The notes under the pieces were generated by a model, which saw only the letters and a program-made list of their open reading frames with translations, made no database searches and was not told where the DNA came from. 64,000 bases of DNA from Artocarpus heterophyllus (lineage: Eukaryota > Streptophyta > Magnoliopsida > Rosales > Moraceae), in assembly GCA_025403435.1 (NCBI GenBank), contig CM046351.1, forward strand, positions 28,821,285-28,885,284, written 5' to 3'. This document shows, piece after piece, positions 25,270-36,683 of the stretch (position 1 is its first letter; every line of letters begins with the position of its first letter). The translations under genes were made by a program, and so were the position numbers.

Positions 25270-26050
25270 TTCCTAGTTTGATTCTACACCCGATATGTCA
25301 CTGTCTTCGGGGTCCATTTTGGGGTCTTCTTCCTCTTCCTTGCTAGAATCGGTAGGCTGATCATTGTTAACATAAATAGGCTCGGGGGTTATGAGAACGT
25401 CCTCATCACTCTCATCCATATCTACTTGAGGGTTCTCAAGAGGTGCTACCACATTTTGTTTTGCATGTAGCGCTTCCATAATAAAGTCATCTAAACTGGG
25501 GAAGTCTCTAGGATACTAAATATGTTACTGTACCTCCTCGAGTAAGTCTCACCATATCAAATCACAAATGTGTCTCAAGGAAATCTCCAATGAAATCAAC
25601 GGTGCCATCATACGATGAAATCTCAAAATATAATGGTTCATCAGTTCTCTTACGTACCTTCCCCATATCAGCTCTACACGTATATAAAGCCGACAGGCCA
25701 ATCTACCTATACTAACGGGTGCACTTCAACTTGCATGTCATCAATGGGTGGTAATGGTACGAATTCTGCTAAAATTTGTTCCCTAAAGCCCTACCAATCC
25801 ACACGTCGTTCGCTAGGACCAATCTAAGCCACCAGGCAAGCACTTCTCCCTACAATCATCCCGAGGCTAATAAAACGTGGAGGTGAGGTGGGGTATGGCA
25901 TATGACAAAAATTACTTCTATAGCGTGAAGCCACTTGGTCAAAACCATGGGCTATCAGCTTTTGTAAAGACGAGGTGGGATCATGTCTTGGAAGGCTATG
26001 CTTGCCCTTCGATCAGCTTCCTCATTATGTTCATTAGGTAGTGCCGCCAT
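25270..26050 (-). pseudogene. Degenerate extra reading frame upstream of gag
   Basis: Starting at the ATG 26050-26048 (minus) the frame gives MAALPNEHNEEADRRASIAF, ends in stops after RLYKS, and reappears as pieces including ILAEFVPLPPIDDMQVEVHP. At 25273-25479 it becomes an acidic stretch with EALHAKQNVV, MDESDEDV and SSKEEEEDP. It lies between the primer-binding site and gag. I recognise no family. It may be a decayed N-terminal part of gag or an additional ORF of this lineage. Confidence 0.4.
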
Positions 26051-26187
26051 TACTACATTTATACTAAGTGGTGTTATATTTCTACATAGGATAATATCTT
26101 AATATTCTTATACTAAAAATTAAACTATCTTACTTGAGCCATGGTAGAGGAGCATGTGGCAATGTGCAGTGGGATGGCAAGATACCG

Positions 26188-26199
26188 GCTCTAATACCA
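26188..26199 (-). other. Primer-binding site of the gypsy element
   Basis: Minus strand TGGTATTAGAGC, three bases inside the 5' LTR end, matches the common TGGTATCAGAGC (complement of the initiator tRNA-Met 3' end) in 11 of 12 positions. Confidence 0.85.
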
Positions 26200-26201
26200 A
26201 C

Positions 26202-29109
26202 TATCATAACCTGCCTTTTTACGGGCCGTGCTTTAACACTTTTCTTACTTACGTATTTAAGAAAAATCGTGGAAATACTTTTTTTTTCGAAGTAACAAAA
26301 AACATCACACATACATTCTTAAACTTCTTTTGTAATCACTTATATATTCACATAAGCAAACTTTCTTCTTCTTTTTTTTTTTTACAAAATCATATACTTA
26401 ACATATCAAAACAGGTTTTATCTCACTAAACCATACTATTTCTTTTCATACAATCGGTTCCAAAATAACTCAATTTACATAGCAACGGAAACATAACTGC
26501 GACGGCATCCATACCCTAATCTGCACATCACTCATACTCCACCGCCAGCTCACCAGTACAATTATTTTGACCTCTTGTTGGAAATTCCTATAGCATGAAA
26601 TAACTAGGTGAGTTTATGCTCAATAAGTCCAAACATAGCCCACGTGAATCTTATACTAATATGCATGATCCGTTTATGCTTTCTTATGAACATTCCTTAT
26701 TCTTATCCTATCTTATCTTTTACTAAGGCCCAAGTACTTGTACCATATGCGCATAAAGATCTTTGTAACACCGAGACCATACCTTAACTTTAAACTCCCC
26801 TTTTCGCGTCGAGAGCTAGTACGACACTTATCTTTCCTTCTAGTGATTCATTTACCAATTCAGTTAATTTGGTTATCATACCATGTATGACAATATACTT
26901 ACATAGTAAATGTAAATCAAAGACACTTTTCAATTGCATAATACACACAGGTATATTCTCATGAACAAGCTCTATTCTTTAACCTAATATTTCATACCGT
27001 CGGTGGGTTTGGAACTTACTTGTTTTTGCTTCTAAATAGTCCATCTCTGAGTTCCTTTGTTATTCATCTAATGACCTATTTGGCCAATTATATCATTATT
27101 AGCTAAATCATCACTATTTAGCTATACATTGGTAAGGTATACTTATCGATTACTAAGTCGGATTACCATTTTGATTGCTTAAAGTTCGACCGTCATCTCA
27201 TTTTATTCTATCTTATAGCTTCTAACAAAAGAAGAGAAATTCTTATTAATGTCGTTTTTCTCTATCTTGAGCGTTTCGGAGTCCATACTGACCTTTTTTT
27301 TAAATGACATTTTTACCCTCGATGGCCACTTTGAATTTCTAGGCCTATTTTGGCTAATCTGACACGAAACGTCTTTTATTAACATAAAAACAAAGGTTCA
27401 AGGCATTGGGTCGCTTATTTGAAATAAAAACCCAAGTTTATCAAAACTTTGCAATCTTATCCCTTATTTGAGAATTTTGACAATTTTTCCCCTAGGACAA
27501 AAAATAATCTCTTTAAACCATTGGTCTCCATTTTTCAAGAGGATTAAATTTTCTCAAAGTACCATACCCAAATTCCTTTTGTGAAAATATGTTTTTGCCT
27601 CGAAAATTTTTTTCCAATTTTAATAAATTTTGTAAAATTCATAACTCACAAATGAAGATGATTTTTTACTAACCGTCCGCGATTTTTAACAGTTTCGTCG
27701 AGATCTACAACTTTTGTGTTTTGACTTTTTTGAAATTTCCACTCTACAAGGGAGTTTTTGGCCTTTTCTCAAATTTTCCAGGAATAAGAATTTTTTGCAA
27801 TCTAGTCCCTGGGGTAATTTTTGTAAAAACATGTTTTAGAGCAGCATATAACCCACTGTTTACATAGGTTCAAGTCCTTCTTAAACAATTTCCATGCTAG
27901 ATCACAACTCTTTTGAAAACCTTCCAAAGTTTACACAATTTTTTTTCCTATTTTAACATCAAGTAAAAAGTTTGACATTTAAACCCAAAATTCAACCACA
28001 AACCTCATCATATGCCATAAGATTAAGTAAACACATTATAAGCTAGCTTAAATAATTACAAACCTCACTTATAAGAGAGCAATACAAGGCAAACATTTAA
28101 AAAAAAAACTTGAAATTGGAGGGTTAGAGTTTTACCCAAAATGGTTGGTGAGCTAGAGCACCCTTAACAACTTGCTTTCTTTGTAAACCCTCCTAAACAT
28201 AATCCATATAGAGAAACCTTTATTAACCCTCCTTCAATTCTAAAGGAACCGTAGAAAAAAATAAAGAAGGTTGGAATCTTACCTTGAAAGTTTGAAAAAC
28301 TTAAACCGTGCTCTAGGCCTTGATCTCAAACTTTGCTTGAAAGTTTGTTTTTATGAAAGAATTATTTTGAGACGGAAGAGTAGGGAACTGCCAAATATGG
28401 CGGGGGGAAAGGAATTGAAAAATTGTGATGCTTAAGTCTTTAATTAAAGACTTATCCACATTTTTTTTGTGGTGAGTCATCACCTTAAGCTATAATTAAG
28501 GCATAAGTTGGCCTTTTATGATTGGGCCACATTAGTAAATGTGGTGGCCCAATCAAAATTCTCAAAGTGTCCCCTTAGTGGGACCCCAAAATTTTACACA
28601 GTGTAATTTTTTACCACACAGTATTTTTTTATACTATTGAGATGAAACCATTAAAAAACATATTCTTGTACTGTTAAAAATATCATACCTATTCTTTAAT
28701 TCAATTTTGGAGTCCAAACACAGCATTTGTCGTATCTGTGTTTTTACTTTAGCAGTGTACTTACACTGCGTCATACTTTTTTTACACTGTTTTAAGGTTT
28801 TGACATACTTTTCAACTTTATTTCTACGTTAATCACACATTAGTTTGTACCACAATATTATAATTAATTGTGATATAAAATTTGTTTCATGGATATTATT
28901 TACAAATTTTTGAGCATTTAAGCTCAAAAAAAAAAAACTGTATTTGATCACATCCAACATCACATCAAGTCTACAGTAAAATTCCTTGTCAATAGCGCTC
29001 ATTATGAATTATCGTAATTTTTACAAAAATACGACTTAGAAGGGCAAATTCATTAATTAAATCCAATTAAATATTAGATTTTGTTAATGTATTTCTCTTA
29101 GTCGTTATA
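26202..29109 (-). repeat. 5' LTR of the gypsy element (uninterrupted)
   Basis: 2908 bp, collinear with 12114-12657 plus 14788-17151. By eye the two LTRs differ at a few positions per 60-base line plus small indels, so the insertion is old rather than recent. The terminal bases are mutated (TATCATAACC at one end, GGTCATTACA changed to AGTCGTTATA at the other). Confidence 0.9.
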
Positions 29110-29114
29110 CTTAT
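29110..29114. repeat. Target site duplication CTTAT (right)
   Basis: Identical to the five bases at 12109-12113 that precede the element. Confidence 0.85.
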
Positions 29115-29798
29115 CATCTTTTAACAGTCTAATTTTACACTAACAGTATTTTTTTTCTTATACTGTAAGTATATTTCACATACTGACGATATTCTTTTCT
29201 ATAAAATTTATGAGGTCCCACAACCTTATATATTTATTCTCATCCACCACATAGTGTAATTCCTATACTGCTTAACTTTATACAGTTTAAATTTACACTG
29301 ACAGTATTTTTCTTATATGTCGGTATATTTTCTATACTGTTATGAGCTTACATAACGTTTCTTACTTATTTATATCCTCCACACAGTGTAATTTTCACAT
29401 TGTTTAACTTTATTAGTATATTCCTAATACTATATTATTTTAATATTGTATAATTTTTCATATTTTCATACATTATTTTTCTTGTGCTATATTTTTGTTT
29501 TAAAATTTGTTAAAAAATATTTGCGACAATTAAGCTTTCTAGCTTATTTTCATATCCTTCTTTTCTTGTATAAAATTATGGCATGATATTTAACCTTAAA
29601 AATCTCATTTTCACTTATATGGAGTTTATCATAAAAATTAGATTAAAACAATAATTCTTATGACACTTGCTATACTATTAAATATGTAACAAAATTTCAA
29701 CCACAAAATTTAACTCACAAAATTTATATTTAAATTACTTAATATAATCCTTTAATTATTGCATTTATAATGCACTAGAAATGCTCAGATGTCACAAT
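29115..29798 (-). mobile_element. Old LTR-like sequence, second part
   Basis: Continues the sequence broken at 12113. It contains two or three degenerate ~130-bp units beginning near 29125, 29265 and 29385 (CCACATAGTGTAATTCCTATACTGCTTAACTTTA-type). It may end at GATGTCACA (about 29797), which read on the minus strand gives a TGTGACATC start. The outer target duplication was not found. Confidence 0.45.
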
Positions 29799-30363
29799 AA
29801 CAATCCAATTTCGTGTTCGTTTGCTATTTACAAAGATATGATAGGTTTTTGTTGCTATAAATTTAGTAAATAACCGAGTTTGTAAGTAAATATGTACTAT
29901 TTTTCCTTTCTATTTTTTTGTTTCTCTACTTTCAAAAATTCTCTCTAGAGTCTTTAGATATCAATGTGATAGAGTTGGAATAGATTCGGTTTGCTATTGG
30001 AGTAGATTTGATGTGTGGCTTAACTGCTCAATTGCTCATCTGTTGATCAACCTCGTGTACATTCGATGAGGAGGCGAATCTGTCTTAAGGGCACTGTGTG
30101 ATACACGGGCCTGGATGATTTTAAGTTTTTTAATTTCATATTGAATTTTTATTTTCTTTCCAATATTATGATACTGCAATCATAATTTATTTTCATTAAT
30201 AATATTATTTCAATTTTTGCTCCCTATTCTATCATTATCATTTAACAATTATAAATGTCTTATATCCATCAAGGGTCGTAAAAATGAGAAAAGATAAATG
30301 TCATGAATAATGCCAACAAAGCTCTGCTTATAAGGTGCTAATTAAAAGTTCTAAATACTACTA

Positions 30364-30515
30364 GGGTGTTTGAGAAATAAGTTATAATTGAGAGTTAGAA
30401 CAAAAGTATTGTAGAATGTAAGAACTTTAGATTATAGCATACTTTTGTTTTACATTATAACATGTGAAAGCTTTATATTGTTTGAGTTGGGACTGAGTTT
30501 GTCAAACACTCTGTA
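30364..30515. mobile_element. MITE of the GGGTGTTTGAGA family
   Basis: Ends GGGTGTTTGAGAAATAAG and ..GTTTGTCAAACACTC. The inside has the TAGAATGTAAGAACTTTAGATTATAGC / ACATTATAACATGTGAAAGC mirror pattern shared with the other copies. Confidence 0.65.
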
Positions 30516-31109
30516 AACACTAAAATTCAAAGCAGAGATAATAGAATTTAAAAGAATATCAAGTAGATGGATATTCATACTAATAAATCGATTCATTTGT
30601 AACATTAAATAGGTTTTATAAATCATAATCTCCTTAATTTTTGTTATAACACGAATCTAGCTCCTAATTTTTTTATTGAAAGTCACAGCATCCCATGTGA
30701 CGATTAATTTAATGTATCATGACAAAGTGCGCATGCGAGTTTGAGTGTAGGCCCATGGAAAGCATAATATGCATTATGATTACCATTACCATTATCATTG
30801 TCATTATCATTATCGTCATCCTTGTAATTATTTTTTTCCCCTCCCATATCTCAAAATAGGGTCCAACAGTATCCTTAATTTGGAGCCTTTCAGCGCTCTT
30901 CCTTTTTTTTTTTCTTTTTTTTTTCATTTGGCAAAACATATAAATGAAAAAAAAAATGAATCTTGTTTCTAAAGCCATATACACTTTTAGCAATGGCCAA
31001 GAAAGGAGGGTCCATTTGTGGACCCACGTACTCATCTATTAAGTCACCAATCATCCATTAAATACCCGGGGAGAATTGAAATAAATAGCGATTGTTAAAT
31101 AAATAAAAC

Positions 31110-31732
31110 TAAGCCAGCATTTGATAAGTCAGTTAGAGCTAATTATATCCCATCAATTACAATGTAGAGAGCGTTTGACAACGTCATTTCAACTATATAG
31201 TTTCAACTAGTATAATATAAAGCTCTCACATGCTACAATGTAAAACAACAGTAGGTTATAATATAAAATTCTTACATATTACAGTAAATTAGTTTCAATT
31301 TTTTGTTTTAACTGTGTTGCTAAACACACTCTAATTTCTCAACAGCTACATTAAAAAGCAAAAGGTTAGTATAGTGTAAAAGCTCTCATACGCTACAATT
31401 TTTAAACCAAAATTTTCAATTCCAACTGGTTTGTCAAACATACTATAAATTTCAAGAATTTTAGTTAAATTAACAAATAATAGTTAATTGAAAATTTATT
31501 GTATACATTTTAGATTTATGTCATGATGAATTTTAGTAAATGTTGAATTTATTCCACTATTAAATTTAATGAATCCAAAATTTACTAGATTTACTCTCAT
31601 GATGGGTTCAAACTGTAAACAATGAAACTCTTACATGTTATATTATAAAGTAAAAATATATTATAGTGAAAAGCTTTTACACGCTACAATATGAGTTTCA
31701 AACTATAAAGTTAAAACTTTTCTCCCAAACGT

Positions 31733-31735
<3 letters not shown>
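31110..31735. repeat. Cluster of three or four MITE copies
   Basis: Consecutive segments (about 31167-31333, 31340-31450, 31600-31735) repeat the AAAGCTCTCACATGCTACAATGTAAAAC pattern with GCGTTTGACAA.. / ..TGCTAAACACAC-type ends. They seem inserted next to or into one another. Confidence 0.6.

Positions 31736-31738
<3 letters not shown>

Positions 31739-31762
<24 letters not shown>
31739..31762. repeat. TA microsatellite
   Basis: An uninterrupted TA run between two MITE copies. Confidence 0.9.
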
Positions 31763-31763
<1 letters not shown>

Positions 31764-31766
<3 letters not shown>

Positions 31767-31926
31767 GGTGTTTGGCAGGGTAATTAAAACAATTGGTTAG
31801 AACTGTCATTACTGTAGCATGTGTGAGCTTACACTATAACAATTTTTTTATTGTTACTGTAGTATGTGAGAGTTTTACACTGTTTATAACTGAAAAAGTG
31901 GTGTAAACCAGTGCTGTCAAATACCT
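31764..31926. mobile_element. MITE of the GGGTGTTTGGCAG family
   Basis: Starts TTGGGTGTTTGGCAGGG and ends AGTGCTGTCAAATACCTC. The inside carries ATTACTGTAGCATGTGTGAGC, then its mirror TGTTACTGTAGTATGTGAGAG. Well preserved. Confidence 0.7.
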
Positions 31927-32609
31927 CATATATATTATCAAAACTTGCTAACTTTTTTATCCACGTATTATTTTCTAGTTTTTTCATTACTAAATTCATC
32001 TTTTGCTGTAACAAATCTTCTTCAAAATTAAAAGTTTTATTTACTAACAATTATAGTAAATATGTTCTCTACTACCATAAAATTCAAATCTAAGTTATCA
32101 ACTGCAATTTCTCTATGGTCATCTCCTTTATTTATTTTGACCAAAGAGGTCTCTTACACAGAACATCTTGATGTAAAATCTCACATCTATGAGAAATTTT
32201 CTTCGACCCATGTGCAATCTACTTGGTATACTCTATAGTCTATATCCTTGACCCCAATTTTGATTTATCTTAAACACACCAATTTTCCTTTTTTTCCAAT
32301 GAAAATCCATATTTTCTTAAAAAGACAGGGCTTGCATCAAAGCCGTCCATGCAATGATGGCTTGACAAGTATTCATGATCCAAAATGGGGAGGCCCACTT
32401 TGGTCCCCATGATAGGGAGCCTAATATAGCCGGCCAAATTTTTATGTCATATTCCTACAAGAATAAGTTTGTTTAGATAAGTTTCCAATTTAGCATTTGG
32501 CCTACCACCAAATGGAACTGTGAGAAAAGTCCCTTTCTTCATTTTAATTCAAATTGGGGTATTCTTACTTCTTCAAAAGAAAAAAATTAAAATAAAAGGT
32601 GTAGTCTTA

Positions 32610-32770
32610 TAGTATGTGTTTAGCAATCTTAATTTCGATGAAACTTTTAGTTGTTACAATGTACAAGTTTCATATACTATAATGCTAAAAAAAAGTGAGC
32701 TATAAAACTCACATTTGTTACATGTTTTTAATTAAAATTAGTTCAAACCAGACCTTCGAAACACTTTACG
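32610..32770. mobile_element. Diverged MITE of the same family
   Basis: ATGTGTTTAGCAATCTT.. at one end and ..CCTTCGAAACACTT at the other, with the two GTTACAATGTACAAGTTTCATATAC / AACTCACATTTGTTACATG segments inside. Confidence 0.5.
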
Positions 32771-35046
32771 AGCTATACAGATTCCAAATCAAAATCTGAA
32801 ATCAAAAGAAAAAAAACTGAGACCAGAGGGAAAAATATAAAATAGAATATTTTCTTATCTTGAGTTCCTATATGCCAATAGATAAATGCCGTTTTCAAAA
32901 AGAAATTGTGCTTTCTCATGTCTGCATCTTAAAGTCTTGAAAAACAAAGGCAAGAGGAGAAACATCCGAATACCAAAATGGTTCTGTCTTTGTAAGGAAC
33001 TCTTTTACCAATAAATTCAATGAGGTCAGAGAAGTAGTTACTTGAATTTAATGTGGCAAGGCAAAATGCGGCAGTTATTCCCTGTTATAATGACCACCTA
33101 TTCTTTATCATTTTAATTTAATATAATTTAAGTAACATGTGAAGAAGTCAATTGAATTGAGTGGTTATTAATAATTATGGAAATTGATCCAAATGTTATT
33201 AACACCATAGACCAAAAAAAAAAACAAAAAGGAGCTAAAGGGGGTCCAATGAATTTGATCCATTTCTGTCTTTTAATTTAATATTAATATACAAAACTTA
33301 GTTGGTTGTAATTCTGTAAGTGCCCATATGCCAAAACAAATTTCAATATAACAATTTATTGTGGACCAAAATAACATATTAAATTTTACCTAGTTTTAAG
33401 TTTTTTTTAATTATGTATATTTATAAATATATGTATGGATATATATTTTTTTGAACTTCATGGATAAATATAATTGATTGATACACAAAGAATCATTTTG
33501 TTTGAGTGTCTAGTAAGAATTATGAAAAAGAAAAATGTTTAGAAATGAATGCCTATATGAAACATTTTCTTAATTTTGCTATATTGTGATCTACCTATGT
33601 GGCTTAAAAAGCTAAGAAAAATGTAAATTACAAGTTTTATTGTTTTTATATGAAAAGCTCAATGATTATACACGCCAATGGAAAGTGTTTAAGTTTGTAA
33701 CAGTTCCCAAAAGATTTATTTATTTTAGTTGAATTAAAGATCGTTCTTAATTTTTTTAAATAGTTATTTGATTGATCCATAAATTATTACAAAAATCCTC
33801 TCTTAGTTTTTTTGAAAAGGAAAAAGTTCTTTTAATTATTGAAAAATATTCAATTCTTGAAAATTAATTATTTGTTGTGATAATTTTTTAACATCTTAAT
33901 ATATTTGTAAGGGAAAAGCAATGGTAGAGTCAATTTTTTCTCCACTGATGGAGTCCAATATGTTGGCCTTTAGATTGAAAATCCATGGTCTAAAATGATT
34001 TTGTCTATATAAACAAAGATGAAGACTACCACATTTGATTACACTCATCTTTTTAAATTTTATAAAAAATATTTTTTATTCAATTAAATCTCAACAATAC
34101 ATACAATTAACTTTAGATCTTGACTCTTGACTCAACGAAAACCCTAACATCTTATGATATTATGAGTTTTAAGCCCCAAATATTTGAGTAGCCTCCTACG
34201 CTTGACGATCTCCATCCTAGCCACCCACCATTGTTGGTCTCCTTCACCCTCACTGCCAGCCCAGCCTCCCACCCAAGATCCACAATGCTTTATCCTCAAA
34301 GTCATTGTTCTCTGCATTGGTTGCTTTTCATCTCGCCTTTATGTAAGCCCTTGTTAGTGTTAGAACTAGTCACGACTCCGCCTCCACACCTATTCGCGCC
34401 ACTCGTTTTTCCCCTCACCTCAATTTCCATGGCTCTTGAACCACTTATCTCTCAATGCTGTTGAGATTGCCATGGTGGGTCGTGACCACCACCTATAGCG
34501 GACATTTATTAGGTCTTGGCGTTTTTGCAATGCAAACGGTGGTTCTCTCATCATCTAGGTCTCGCCATGACCCACGGTCCTCGATTGTGCTCCTCTCGAT
34601 AGTGCTCCTTCTGGCATCTATTTTAGAACTGAAATTTTTTTTTTTTGTAAAGTTTATTAGGTTCAAAAATTATTGGGTATTGTGAAGTCAATTTATGAAA
34701 TTTGTGTATGGTTTAATTTTTTGCTTGTAAAATCAATATGTGTATTTATGTGAAATTTATATAATTAGTAGGTTTAATTTTGTGATTAAAGTTAAAATTA
34801 TTGTAAAAAACATATTATCAAATTTATTTATTTTAAAATTTATTATTATCTAAGGAAAAAAGTGTATGATAGTTATTTAGAAAAAAAAATGAGAGATTCA
34901 ATTGTCTAAGAGAATTGTTAAATATAGGATATTTTCATCAATCTTTAAAGGTTAGGTGAAAAATTAAGTTAAGATAAAATAGAAAGCTTTTTTTTTTCCT
35001 TTTAAGTTTATCTGTATTATGACATAATTAGGCGTGGAAGAGACTA

Positions 35047-35054
35047 CTTAGACC
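35047..35054. repeat. 8-bp target duplication of the hAT element (left)
   Basis: CTTAGACC, against CTTATACC at 39220-39227: 7 of 8 bases match, the length expected for hAT insertion. Confidence 0.8.
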
Positions 35055-35069
35055 TAGAGATGCAATAAT

Positions 35070-35310
35070 GGGCCGGGGCTCGTGGGACAGCCCGAGCCCG
35101 TCCTACTACAGTGATGGGTCGGGCCATGCTGTTCATGGCCCGGCACGACCCATAAATACTGGTGGGCTGGGCCGAGCCAATATATGTTGGCCCATGAGCC
35201 GGGCTGGGCCAGGCCGACCAGTTTAGGCCCACAATTGGCCGACCCATCCCTGCCCACAATGGGCCGGCCCATCAAGGCCCACAATGGGCTAGCCCATTGT
35301 GGCCCAATTT
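35070..35310. repeat. Left subterminal GGCCCA/TGGGCC array of the hAT element
   Basis: Many copies of GGCCCA or TGGGCC in both orientations (ATGGGCCGG, GGCCCGGCACG, TTGGCCCATGAG, AGGCCCACAATTGG, ATGGGCCGGCCCATC, AGGCCCACAATGGG). The right end (39020-39205) has a matching set. Such subterminal repeats are known transposase-binding regions in hAT elements. Confidence 0.8.
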
Positions 35311-35384
35311 CATATATATATATATATATTTAGATATATTTTTCCATGTTCATTCACGAGTGAACATGGTTAAGTATGACATTC

Positions 35385-36310
35385 TCCAGTAAGTCATGTA
35401 AGGCCCAATGTAAGTCATGCATTATCACATCAAAAGACTATACATTTAATATATATATATTATTTAATACATATAATAATTAGATATTATATAATATATA
35501 TACATAACATATTCACCCGTGAGTAAATATGACATTAGATTTTCCCAATGCAATCACATCACAATAGGCCTGGCAAGTTCTTTTTCTTTTTTTTTTCATT
35601 TCTTTTTATTTTTTTTTATTTTTTTCCTTGTAGACATGCTTTGCTTTTGAGAAGTAAAGTTGAGAATCAGATACTGAATCTGTAGGTCATGTATTATCAC
35701 ATCAAAATATTATACATTTAATATATATATTATTTGATACATGTAAGAATTAAATATTATATAATATATATACATGTCATATTCACCCATGAGTGAACAT
35801 AGCATTAGATTCCTCCATGCACATCATATTACAATAGGCCTGACAAGCTCTTTTCTTTGCATTTTTTTAATTTTTTTCTTGTAGGCATTGTTAGTATGTG
35901 TGGAGCTTAGTTATTACCCTGACGCAAATTGCCCTTACGCAGAGGTTGTACGCGGATCGACCTTCCCAGTAAGGTCGACATGGGGGTTGAAAGGGGGTTG
36001 GTAAACCCCCCTCCTGGGGGTTGTAGGGGCGGAGCCCCCAAGGCAAAAATTTTATATGCAAATTTATTTTACATAAAGGTAGTTTGGGTTTTTTAAATAA
36101 GGCATGCTTTGCTTTTGAGAAGCAAAGCTAAGAATTGGATACTGAGTCTACAGTCATGTATTATCACATCAAGATACTATACATTTAATATATATTTATT
36201 ATTGAATACATATAAGAATTAAATGCTATATAATTTATGCATGTCATATTCACCCATGAGTGAACAAAGCATTAGAATCCCCTATGTAATTATAAAATGG
36301 TAGGCCTAAC
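35385..36310. repeat. Three tandem ~275-bp repeats inside the hAT element
   Basis: TATTATCACATCAAxATACTATACATTTAATATATAT recurs at about 35414, 35689 and 36155. Each copy is followed by ATTCACCCATGAGTGAAcata and AATAGGCCTGxCAAGxTCTTTT, and begins with GCTTTGCTTTTGAGAAGxAAAG, a 9-bp hairpin in copy 3 (36107-36129). The longer step to copy 3 is explained by a 212-bp insertion. Confidence 0.82.
35889..36100. mobile_element. 212-bp GC-rich insertion with GGCAT target duplication
   Basis: GGCAT at 35884-35888 and 36101-36105 brackets a segment absent from the other repeat copies. It starts TGTTAGTATGTGTGGAGC and holds the runs AGGGGGTTGGTAAACCCCC and GGGGCGGAGCCCC, two strong hairpins. The TGTTAG start and the 5-bp duplication suggest an LTR-derived fragment, but the expected CA end is missing. 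Confidence 0.6.
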
Positions 36311-36683
36311 ATAGAGGCTCAAAAGGAAGGCCTACAATATGCAAAGTTGAGACGTTAAGTCTTCAGCGAATTGTCTAATCAAATCATACTTGAAAGAAAA
36401 AGATAAAAAAAAAGATTTAAAAAATAAAAAAATAAACTTTTTTACCTATAAATAAACGTAGAATATTCACAGAGATACTCATTTAATAAACTTCTAAGAT
36501 CTTATATATTGTCTTATTTTTTAGATTACTTAGAGTTCTTCAGAAAGGAAACAAAACTTGAAGGTATAATTTATTTCATTTGTTATTCATTAATTTTGTA
36601 TTATTATAAGTTAATTTTATTGTGTAATTATTTTATTTAATTTTTATGTTAAGTTAATTTATTGTTATTTTTTATTGAAGCTA

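Larger units (their letters stand above)
12114..29109 (-). mobile_element. Ty3/gypsy chromovirus-type LTR retrotransposon, complete but dead
   Basis: Two ~2.9-kb LTRs in the same orientation bound a minus-strand gag-PR-RT-RH-INT coding region. The ends (minus strand) are TGTAATGACC.. and ..GGTTATGACA. A perfect 5-bp target duplication, CTTAT, flanks the whole. A primer-binding site resembling initiator tRNA-Met lies next to the 5' LTR and a purine tract next to the 3' LTR. Removing the two nested solo LTRs and their duplications leaves about 11.8 kb, a usual size for Tekay/Del-type chromoviruses. Domain order with integrase after RNase H and a GPY/F tail supports Ty3/gypsy; the Tekay/Del assignment is inference. 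Every domain has stops or frameshifts, so it cannot move by itself. Confidence 0.92.
29799..35046. other. MITE-rich intergenic region, no gene supported
   Basis: AT-rich. Contains several MITE copies, microsatellites (ATTACC/ATTATC type at 30775-30825, TA repeat at 31739-31762) and a less AT-rich patch at 34190-34630 whose open frames show no recognisable domain. A poly-purine/pyrimidine tract lies at 30900-30930. Confidence 0.6.

Noticed and set aside
34231..34685. Possible gene at 34.2-34.7 kb
   Set aside because: Two short overlapping frames in a less AT-rich patch, no conserved motif and no plausible splice partners; likely repeat-derived.
35889..36100. Organelle DNA insertion for the GC-rich 212-bp piece
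   Set aside because: No recognisable plastid or mitochondrial gene sequence; the 5-bp duplication fits a transposable element better.
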